From Betaproteobacteria bacterium (GTDB lineage: Bacteria > Pseudomonadota > Gammaproteobacteria > Burkholderiales > Rhodocyclaceae), in the NCBI GenBank assembly GCA_009777245.1, contig WRMF01000002.1:104314-168313 (forward strand): a stretch of 64,000 nt of DNA, read 5' to 3'. Shown here piece after piece: positions 25,591 to 33,600 of the stretch (the stretch's first letter is position 1; each line of letters starts with the position of its first letter). The translations under genes and the position numbers were made by a program. The notes beneath the pieces were generated by a model. The model made no database searches. It worked only from the letters and a program-made list of their open reading frames with translations, and had not been told where the DNA came from.

Positions 25591-26343
25591 TTATCCCGCA
25601 GGATTAGGGTAATCCACAAATTCGCATTCAATATATTCCGACAGTCGCTTTGCCAGAGCCATCGGACCGAAACGCTCGCTTGCGTGATGTCCGCAAGCCA
25701 GATACGCGATGCCGGACTCCAGCGCCACATGCGGCGTTTGTTCGGAAATTTCACCGGAGAGAAAGGCGTCCACGCCCAGAGCCACAGCTTCCTCAATATA
25801 ATTTTGCGATCCGCCGGAACACCATGCTATGCGGGAGATCAGACGCTCGCGCATATTTTCCGGCGCGACCACTAGCGGAGCGCGTAGCAGCGCCTCTTCC
25901 AAATGCGACGCGAGCGATAGCAATGAACAGGGCGTTTGCAAACGTCCGTAAAACCCCAAAGACTGACGCCCGAAAGTCCCCTCGATTTGCCAGCCCATCG
26001 CCCGACCCCATTCCGCGTTGTTGCCGAGATTAGGATGAGCGTCCAGCGGCAAGTGGTAGGCGTAGAGGTTGATGTCATGCGCCAGCAAGGCGGCAAGCCT
26101 CCGCTTGCGATAGCCGGTCACGACAGAAGAATCGCCGCGCCAAAAGAGACCATGATGTACAATCACGGCATCCGCGTTGCGCCGGACTGCCTCGTCAATC
26201 AGCGCCTGACTTGCGGTTACGCCGGTTATCGCCCGCCTGATTGCGGATCGCCCTTCCACTTGCAGGCCATTTGGCGCATAATCGTCAAACTTTGCGCTTT
26301 CCAGGATGTTATCCAGCAAGCGCGTCAATTCATCACGTTCCAT
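25591..26343 (-). CDS. NIF3-family dinuclear metal-binding protein (YbgI/GCH1-type I-like)
   Basis: A 250-residue protein of the NIF3 fold, a toroidal hexamer with a two-metal centre. Metal ligands are visible in AVIVHHGLFW, LYAYHLPLDAHPNLGNN and near the end YLACGHHASERFG. The start is 26343 (MERDEL) or 26355 (MENLM); in either case it overlaps the start of the divergent protease gene at 26354. The biochemical role of the family is not settled; cofactor or tRNA-related functions have been suggested. Confidence 0.88.
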   Translation of the reverse strand: MERDELTRLLDNILESAKFDDYAPNGLQVEGRSAIRRAITGVTASQALIDEAVRRNADAVIVHHGLFWRGDSSVVTGYRKRRLAALLAHDINLYAYHLPLDAHPNLGNNAEWGRAMGWQIEGTFGRQSLGFYGRLQTPCSLLSLASHLEEALLRAPLVVAPENMRERLISRIAWCSGGSQNYIEEAVALGVDAFLSGEISEQTPHVALESGIAYLACGHHASERFGPMALAKRLSEYIECEFVDYPNPAG

Positions 26344-26353
26344 GAGATTTTCC

Positions 26354-27520
26354 ATGCGTAAATTGTGGTTGATTTTCGCACAATCGGTGACTGTGGCAAT
26401 GGCCGCGTTATTCGTCGTCATGACTTTGAACCCGGAATTGCTGGGTTCATCCTCGCCGACGACGGTTGTCCCCTTTCGGGAAGCTGCGCCCGGAGAAGGA
26501 AAACAACACGAGGAAATGGCAAGCGGTTTTCGCATGGCCGTTGGCAAGGCGTTGCCCGCCGTGGTGCATATTTTTACCAGTCAGGAAGTTCGCGCCCAGC
26601 GCCATCCTTTTTTGAATGATCCGGTTTTTCGCCATTTTTTTGGCGATAATTTTGACGACATGCCAAGACAGGACTCAGGTCTGGGTTCCGGCGTCATTGT
26701 AAGCGACCAGGGTTATATTCTCACCAATTTTCACGTTATTGAAGCCGCCGACCAGATTGAAGTCGCCCTCTCGGACGGGCGCAAGGTCAAGGCCAGAGTA
26801 GTCGGCTCCGACCCCGAAACCGATCTTGCCGTCCTGCATGTCAATGCCGACAAATTGCCCATGATCACCTTCGGGCATATGGAATCAGTAGGCGTAGGCG
26901 ACCTTGCGCTGGCTATCGGCAATCCTTTCGGCGTCGGGCAAACCGTAACTATGGGCATCGTCTCCGCCCTGGGGCGCACTCATCTTGGCATCAATACCTT
27001 TGAGAATTTCATTCAGACCGACGCGGCGATCAATCCCGGCAACTCCGGCGGCGCGCTGGTTGATATAAACGGCAACCTGATCGGCATCAATACCGCCATT
27101 TATTCGCGCACCGGCGGCTCGCTCGGCATCGGCTTTGCCATTCCTGTCTCTTCCGCCAGAGCCATCATGGAGGAGATTATCGCAAAAGGACAAGTCATTC
27201 GCGGCTGGATTGGAGTCGAGGCGCAGGAACTAACTCCTGAGCTGGCGGAATCATTTAGCCTTGCCAGTACGGACGGCGCGTTGATCGCCGGGGTCGTGCG
27301 CGGCGGGCCTGCCGAAATGGCGGGCGTTCGCCCAGGCGACATTCTGCTTGCCGTCAATGGCAAAATCGTTCAGGATACTTACCAGATGCTTGACGCCATC
27401 GCCAGAATCAAGCCGGGCGAGGAGACCCTTTTCCGGTTAAAGCGCAGCAGCGGCACGGAAGAAGTCAAGATCAAGGTCGGGCAGCGTCCAACCATGAAAC
27501 GCCGTTTGGTAAACCGCTGA
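26354..27520 (+). CDS. DegS/AlgW-like membrane-anchored serine protease with one PDZ domain
   Basis: A 388-residue HtrA-family protease. An N-terminal helix (about 5-24, no clear cleavage site) would anchor it facing the periplasm. The catalytic triad is His in ILTNFHVIE, Asp in DPETDLAVL and Ser in NPGNSGGALVD. One PDZ domain (about 285-375) follows, reading PAEMAGVRPGDILLAVNGK. One PDZ plus an anchor fits the DegS/AlgW group, which starts envelope-stress signalling by cutting an anti-sigma factor, rather than DegP. It begins divergently on top of the NIF3-like start, so its promoter must lie within that gene. Confidence 0.88.
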   Translation: MRKLWLIFAQSVTVAMAALFVVMTLNPELLGSSSPTTVVPFREAAPGEGKQHEEMASGFRMAVGKALPAVVHIFTSQEVRAQRHPFLNDPVFRHFFGDNFDDMPRQDSGLGSGVIVSDQGYILTNFHVIEAADQIEVALSDGRKVKARVVGSDPETDLAVLHVNADKLPMITFGHMESVGVGDLALAIGNPFGVGQTVTMGIVSALGRTHLGINTFENFIQTDAAINPGNSGGALVDINGNLIGINTAIYSRTGGSLGIGFAIPVSSARAIMEEIIAKGQVIRGWIGVEAQELTPELAESFSLASTDGALIAGVVRGGPAEMAGVRPGDILLAVNGKIVQDTYQMLDAIARIKPGEETLFRLKRSSGTEEVKIKVGQRPTMKRRLVNR

Positions 27521-27781
27521 GAAACGGATAGAATGAAAACTCTCACTATGCCGCACACCCTTGTTATGGCAACTCACGTGAATAATTGCGCTTTGGCGTC
27601 AGGTGGCTTTGCCGCAGGCGGCATAAACGCTCCGGCAACTCCCAACGCTACCCCCTTCCCTGCGTGCGCTACCCCTTTGGAAATGGGGCTTTGTGTCGTG
27701 CAGGAGCGACCCTCTTTTCAAAGGGGGCGCTCGTCTGATGGGCGGGGGTTTGAGCAGCCTTATTTTCCGGTATAATAAACC
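27521..27781. repeat. 261-base gap with GC-rich hairpins
   Basis: Holds short inverted repeats, including ACCCCTTTGG-AAA-type pairing near 27666-27690 (CCCCTTT ... AAATGGGG) and CCCTCTTTTCAAAGGGGGC near 27711, plus the 19-base string at 27739-27757 also found at 5194-5212. An 80-codon open frame lies here but looks non-coding (repeat-derived, low-quality composition). Confidence 0.6.
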
Positions 27782-29020
27782 ATGAACGACGTTCACACAT
27801 CCAAAACCGGCTCAGAACCAACGCTGCGCGACTGGCGACGGATCTTCGTTTCGTTTTTCAGCGAGATACAGGCTAAAGAATATTTCTACCTGTTGAGCCA
27901 ATCGCGCCATCCTTACCTGCTGGCCGTCAAACGTACTGAAACCATCATCAGCCGCGTTCGCCTGATTGCGCTCCTGTTCGCTATTTTTACGCCTTTGTGG
28001 GGCGTAGTGGATTATCTCGTTTTTCCTGCCCGTGTCTGGGTTCCGATGGATCTGCTGCGAATTTTTACCGGCCTTGCTTTTTTCGCGCTCTTCCTGCATT
28101 GCACTATCCGACACAAGTCTGCTGACGCCTATCTGTCGCTGTTTTTGCTGTTTTTTATTCCGTCTGTCTTTTATCCGGCATCGCAATATGTGCTCACAAA
28201 TTTGAACGGAGATCCAATATCTCAACTCGCTATGGTCGGCTACACTTTTCTGCCCTTTGTTTTGATAACCGCCTTGGCAATTTTTCCTCTTACCGTCAGA
28301 GAAACTATGATGCTTTCGCTCATGATTCTGATCGCCAAGTTGTCAGGCATTATGCTGCCTCATCAGATCGACTTAACCGAAATCATCAGCACTCTATGGC
28401 TATTGGCGCTTTTGGGCGGCATTGCCGCCACGGCTGGAGTCGGTCAGCTTGCGTTCATGGTCGCACTGGTTCGACAGACCATCCGGGATGCCATTACCGG
28501 CTGTTTCACCCGGGTCAGCGGCGAAGAGTTGCTTGCCTTGCAATTTGCCATTGCCCAGCGGAGCAAAACCGCGCTTTCCCTGGCTTTTATCGATCTCGAT
28601 CACTTCAAGTCGGTAAACGACCAATTCGGGCACGAGGCCGGGGATATTGTTCTGCGACAAGCCGCCATTGCCATAACCCGCGAACTGCGGGACAGTGATT
28701 TTCTGGTGCGCTGGGGCGGGGAGGAATTTTTGCTCATCATGCCCAATACAAGCTTGGCGCATGCAAAAACAGCGATGGAACGCCTTTGTCGTTTCGGTCT
28801 GTGCAAACGTCCGGACGGCACGATCATGACCGCCAGCATAGGTATTGCCGAAGCCTGGAGCGATGCTGTTTCAGACCTCGGTCAACTGATTGATCTTTCG
28901 GATCAGCGGATGTATCTGGCAAAAAAATCCGGGCGAAATGCCATCTTTTGCACGGGCGGCACGGTTGCCAATCTGGAATCCGACGCATCTTCCATCGTGT
29001 CTGGAAATGTTTTAGTGTGA
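27782..29020 (+). CDS. Membrane-bound diguanylate cyclase (GGDEF)
   Basis: A 412-residue protein: about six hydrophobic helices between 60 and 235, similar in layout to a MASE-type sensor, then a GGDEF domain (about 240-395). The signature is RWGGEEF, a functional variant, and the inhibitory site RDSD is intact, so feedback by c-di-GMP is expected. ALSLAFIDLDHFKSVNDQFGHEAGD is the usual substrate and metal region. The gene stands alone and ends opposite the tRNA-Leu gene. Confidence 0.9.
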   Translation: MNDVHTSKTGSEPTLRDWRRIFVSFFSEIQAKEYFYLLSQSRHPYLLAVKRTETIISRVRLIALLFAIFTPLWGVVDYLVFPARVWVPMDLLRIFTGLAFFALFLHCTIRHKSADAYLSLFLLFFIPSVFYPASQYVLTNLNGDPISQLAMVGYTFLPFVLITALAIFPLTVRETMMLSLMILIAKLSGIMLPHQIDLTEIISTLWLLALLGGIAATAGVGQLAFMVALVRQTIRDAITGCFTRVSGEELLALQFAIAQRSKTALSLAFIDLDHFKSVNDQFGHEAGDIVLRQAAIAITRELRDSDFLVRWGGEEFLLIMPNTSLAHAKTAMERLCRFGLCKRPDGTIMTASIGIAEAWSDAVSDLGQLIDLSDQRMYLAKKSGRNAIFCTGGTVANLESDASSIVSGNVLV

Positions 29021-29083
29021 CCCTGCACGATTTTCCCGCCATCCGGCGACAGAGCCGGAAATTATCTCCACAAACAACTGTCT

Positions 29084-29115
29084 CGCCCGCCTCGCCATAA
29101 ATGGCGAGGCGGGCG
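29084..29115. repeat. 32-bp palindrome with CCATAAATGG core
   Basis: Arms CGCCCGCCTCGCCAT and its complement around AA. The centre is the same as in the 18643 and 18987 copies but both arms differ together, as expected if the hairpin shape is kept by selection. The left flank ACAACTGTCTCGC recurs at 38632. It lies 11 bases past the 3' end of tRNA-Leu and may end that transcript. Confidence 0.85.
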
Positions 29116-29126
29116 CTCAATGCGTG

Positions 29127-29211
29127 TGGTACCGACGGCGAGACTCGAACTCGCACAGCTTTCGCCACTACCCCCTCAAGATAGCGTGTCTACCAGTTCC
29201 ACCACGTCGGC
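29127..29211 (-). tRNA. tRNA-Leu (anticodon GAG)
   Basis: An 85-base gene with the acceptor stem GCCGACG paired to CGTCGGT, the anticodon arm CTATC-TTGAGGG-GGTAG giving GAG, a variable arm, TTCGAGTC in the T loop, and an encoded CCA. It follows tpiA-secG on the same strand, a conserved position in proteobacteria; the nuo genes that often come next are absent here. Confidence 0.95.
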
Positions 29212-29280
29212 ATTTTTAATCCCCTGTCATCAGGGTTATTAGTAACTCACTTAAAACTACTATCAAAGATATTGCTTTGC

Positions 29281-29341
29281 TCCCCTCTCCCGGCGCTACG
29301 CGCCGCCCTCTCCCACTCGCAGCAAAGCCTGGGAGAGGGGA
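29281..29341. repeat. Imperfect inverted repeat related to the CTCCCCTCTCCC family
   Basis: TCCCCTCTCCC near the left end and GGGAGAGGGGA at the right, enclosing GGCGCTACGCGCC and other short pairs. Located between tRNA-Leu and secG. Looks like a rearranged copy of the palindromes at 18643 and 18987. Confidence 0.7.
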
Positions 29342-29405
29342 TAGTGGCATCTCTCAGCGCATCCTCTCGCCTTCTACACTATAAGCGTTACAAAGTTCGC
29401 TACGC

Positions 29406-29768
29406 CTACCGGGGAATTTCCTGCTCTTTGGAGCTGCCTTCCAAGTCTGGCTCAGGCTCGGTTTCCGCTGGTAAAAGAGGAGCGGATTGTACCGCATCCT
29501 GCATCACGCTGCCAGATTTTTTTGGCGCGTGCATGGCGATATAAGCCAATCCCATGGTAATAACAAAAAACAGCGTCGCCAGGACTGCCGTGCTGCGGCT
29601 CAAGAAATTCGCGGAGCCTGACGCTCCAAACAGGCTGCCGGATGCGCCGCTACCGAAGGCTGCGCCCATGTCCGCCCCCTTGCCGCGCTGTATCAGCACA
29701 AGCCAGATGATGGCAAAGCACAACAAAATATCCACAGCCAATAAAAAGGAATACAACCATTCTGTCAT
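29406..29768 (-). CDS. secG: Preprotein translocase subunit SecG
   Basis: A 120-residue protein with two membrane helices (about 5-25 and 58-76), the conserved LVLIQRGKGADMGAAFGSGASGSLFG loop between them, and an acidic tail. SecG helps SecYE pass proteins through the inner membrane. I set the start at the ATG 29768 (MTEWLYS), with GGAACG upstream. It follows tpiA by 11 bases. Confidence 0.94.
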   Translation of the reverse strand: MTEWLYSFLLAVDILLCFAIIWLVLIQRGKGADMGAAFGSGASGSLFGASGSANFLSRSTAVLATLFFVITMGLAYIAMHAPKKSGSVMQDAVQSAPLLPAETEPEPDLEGSSKEQEIPR

Positions 29769-29779
29769 TTTCGTTCCAA

Positions 29780-30544
29780 TCAAAAATTTGCCGCATGGCA
29801 AATCGCCAAAAAATCTTTCGCCTCTAATGATGCGCCGCCTATCAAGCCGCCGTCAATGTTCGGCTGGGCGAACAGGAAAGAAGCGTTATCCGCCTTGACG
29901 CTGCCGCCGTAAACAATGCGAAGCTCTGCCGCAATGGACGAATCTTTCATTGCCACTCGCTCGCGCAGCAGCCGATGTACTGCCTCGGCTTCTTCGGGGG
30001 TTGCCACCCGCCCTGTGCCGATTGCCCAGACCGGCTCATAGGCCAGCACGGCATTTTGAAAGGCTGCCGCGCCGTACAGGGTCAATACCGCTTCCAATTG
30101 GCGGATAACGATTTTTTCCGTTTGTCCCGCTTTGCGCTCCGCCAAGGTTTCCCCCAAGCACAGCACCGGGCGAAGTCCGGCGGATAATGCCGCGCCGAAT
30201 TTTTCCGCAACCTTTTCGTCAGTCTCGCCATGTAGCCGCCGCCGCTCGGAATGCCCGACCAGCACGTAACGACAGCCGAAATCCGCCAGCATTGCCGCTG
30301 AGACATCGCCGGTAAACGCGCCAGCCGCATCTTGGCTTACATCCTGCGCGCCCAGCGTCATCATGGAGCCGGACAACAGGCGGGAGACCTGATCCAGATA
30401 AGGAAAAGGCGCGCACAGGACAATCTCGCCGGTAATCCCTGCCTTCAGACCTTTTTGGATGGCATCCACCAGCGCAGCGTTACCCGCCAATGATCCGTGC
30501 ATCTTCCAGTTCCCTGCGACCCAGGTCGGACGAGATGATGACAT
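29780..30544 (-). CDS. tpiA: Triosephosphate isomerase
   Basis: Interconverts dihydroxyacetone phosphate and glyceraldehyde 3-phosphate. The 254 residues include WVAGNWKMHGS (with the Asn and Lys), VLVGHSERR (His), AYEPVWAIGTG (catalytic Glu) and YGGSVKADNA. GGAG lies before the ATG. It leads the tpiA-secG-tRNA-Leu unit. Confidence 0.97.
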   Translation of the reverse strand: MSSSRPTWVAGNWKMHGSLAGNAALVDAIQKGLKAGITGEIVLCAPFPYLDQVSRLLSGSMMTLGAQDVSQDAAGAFTGDVSAAMLADFGCRYVLVGHSERRRLHGETDEKVAEKFGAALSAGLRPVLCLGETLAERKAGQTEKIVIRQLEAVLTLYGAAAFQNAVLAYEPVWAIGTGRVATPEEAEAVHRLLRERVAMKDSSIAAELRIVYGGSVKADNASFLFAQPNIDGGLIGGASLEAKDFLAICHAANF

Positions 30545-30636
30545 ACTGAACAGCTCCGAGTAAAACAGAACTGCGGATTATATCAACAAACAGCGGAAAT
30601 CTCTTTACTGATAATCGCGCTTGCTATGCTTGCCTG

Positions 30637-33600
30637 TCACCATTTCATCGTGAAGCCCAGCATTCCGGTATGGGAGGTCGCCCGTTTGTACAGTTTTGCA
30701 TCATAATTAACGTAGAGCTCCTTGTCGCCACGGCTGTCCAGTTTCCAGCCCCCGCCGAGGCCGAAATTCCAGTAATTCCTGCCGATCTCGCTACCCCAGA
30801 TGTCCGCCTTTCTCTGATTCGGTAATGTAGCGTTGGCAAACCGCGCGTTAACCGATGGATGTTTTTGACCATCAACCTGTATTGCGTACTGGATTTTGGG
30901 TTTCAGGTAAAACCCGTTCTGAAAATCAAATGCGCTGTCCAGACCAAGCCGGAGCATCGTCCGTTTCATTGAGGCGGCATCAAAGATCAGCGAAGCCTCG
31001 CCGACGGATTCCCGATAACCGTTGATCCTGGCTTTTTCAAAATCAAGAGCTACAACCGGCAGAAGTCGGATGTTGGCCTGCGCCTGAAAAGACCGGATCA
31101 GCTCGACACTCGCCGACAGTGCGTTACCGCTGGCGCTGCCGTTCAGCCGTTCGTAAAACGCCTCATGGCTGCCTGATCGCGTTGCCGGAAGCGATACGGC
31201 GCGTCTGAAATCATAGCGTTGATACGAATAGCCAAGATACGCTTTCAGATCAAGGTCATCCATCAATCTGGCCATGCCGTACAGACCGAATTCATAGTCA
31301 TCCGCCTTTACAGTGCCGGTCTTCTGATTCAGGCGCGGGTGGGTGTACTGTAGCGTCATCCCGACTACGGAGTGCGGGGAGAGCGGGTAATCCACGCCTA
31401 CAGCAATCCCGTTGCGATGTATCGTGGAGCCGTGGGCGTTGCCGTCGTGGTCAAGGTCTTCGTAGCGGTTGATGAATTCAGCCCATGCCCGCGCCTCTGA
31501 CCGGATACCGTCGTAGGACTGACTGTAATACGAACCGGGCAAGAGCCGGTTGAACGGATGTCGCCACGGCTCCTTCAACGCCAGGAAAAAGGCGTTCGGT
31601 GTCAAATCACCGTGCAGCTGATCCAGTTGTTTGGCAACTTCCCGATTGCTCCAATCCGGATCGGACACCCTGTCGATCAAATGTCGGATGCCGGGATCCC
31701 TGTTGGCGACAAACCAATCAATGGTTTTTCCGATTGCGGTCTGATTATGGGTGAAGCCGATCGCGCCAAAGCCGTTGTTCGGATCATAGCGGAACTCAAG
31801 TTGAAACAAATCGTCATTCCATCCGTTCACCGGATTCCAGCCACGGGGAAGGCCAAAAGCCTTCAGGATGAACTCGTCGGAAGTATTACCCACAGTTCCG
31901 TCGGAAGCGTCAATGATCGTGTATGGACCATTGAAGCTACCCGTATTTTTCCAGAAATCAACCTTTGCGTTCAGGTTTGCCGTCTGACTCCCAATGCTTG
32001 CCGTGCCGCTTTCTAGTATGACTTTGTCGTTATTCTCGACTCCGAATTCCAAGCGGATATCGAAATTGCTTCCTGCCGCAAACGTCAGATCGCCGATGAT
32101 CGTCAAGAAAGCATTGTCATCCAGGCCGCCGGGTTTCAGCGTTCCGCCCGACTCTATTGTTCCGCCCGATGTTGTGCCAATGATTCCCGTGCCGGACAGA
32201 GTCCCGCCATCTTTAACGTTGAATTGCGCCGTGTTGCCGTAATTGCCGACGACTTCAAGAGTCCCTTCGGAAACCGTAATCATGCCCGCGAAACCGGATG
32301 TCGCGTCAAGCCGCACGGTTCCCGCGCCGCTCTTGTCGAGCGTGGAACTATCCGTGCCGATCAGGTTGCCGGTGTAGGTGAAAACTACGTTGGCGTCTGC
32401 GCCAAGGCTACCGATAAAGCCGTCATCAATCTCTATGACGTTATCCAGCATGACATTCTCCAAAGCCTTGAGCGCCGAATCTCCTGCGAATTTAATCCCT
32501 TCTCCTCCGTCGTCAAGCTGCTCCGCCTGTGTAAACTCCACCACGCCGCCGTGGAGTTCGATCCCTTCCCTGAACAGATTGCCGCCAGTGTTAGTGAACT
32601 TCAACGTATTGTCGCCATATTTTTGCAGCTTGCCAGTCTTGAGCACATTGTCATCAACGCCGCTATCCTGCAAAATAGTACCGAATGCGGAGTCTTTGTC
32701 CGCCGTGATGCCGCCATCGCCGCTGATGGTGTAGACTCCGCCGTCTGTGTCATATCCGTCCATGTTTCTTCCGATAACGAGACCGCTGACGACGATTTTT
32801 TGACCAGTCAATGAATCGCTTCCGTGAAGATTGATAGTGAAGGGATTGCCACCGGAAATATAAACCTTGTCGCCGGTCAGGAATCGGCGCTCGTGCTCTC
32901 CCACGGAATCCTGCAGCGAATAAAAGAGTTCGCCGCTCTCCCAGGATCCGTTAACTGGGGCGGCTTCGGTTCCGGTTCCCGTCCACGCCATTGTGAGCGA
33001 GTTCAAGGAATGCGCGAACCATACGTTGGTTGATCCGGTCTGCCACCCTCCCGATACATTGGGATCACCGCCGAGTTTTAACCCGTAATCCCCTCCGCGC
33101 GGGCCGTCTTCATTGGGCTTAAGCTCAAACCCGTCCACCATGATTGTATGGAGCTGGTTCTTCAGATCGTTGTCACTACCGATATTGCTGAAGCCGTTTG
33201 TCGATCTGATAACAAGATAATCCCCCTCGCCAAAAGAGTTTCCAGTCACCGTCTTGAAATACACAACGCCATTGGTCAGTGTTGCGTTATTGCTGTTTAT
33301 GTACAGCAGATCGTTGTTGCTGATCGGAATGCTATCGGGATGAGTGGTATCCAAGGGTTCCTGCGCTCCGAACGCCGTGTATAGCAAAGCAAAGTCGTTG
33401 AGGTTGACCGTGTCAGCCTCAAGGGTAAGCGTACCGGCCTTACTTTTGTCAGTAGGAGCCAGCGCAGCTCCATCTGTGATGTTGATCACGGTCGCCTTGA
33501 CGATGCCATCGCCCATCAGCACTGCCGATATGGGATTTGTGTCTCCCGTGACGCTGAAGGTGCCTGTGTTTGTAAAAGTTAGGCGAGCCTTTGACGAATC

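Noticed and set aside
27533..27775. An 80-codon open frame in the gap before the diguanylate cyclase gene
   Set aside because: It runs through hairpins and repeat strings and has no protein-like character.
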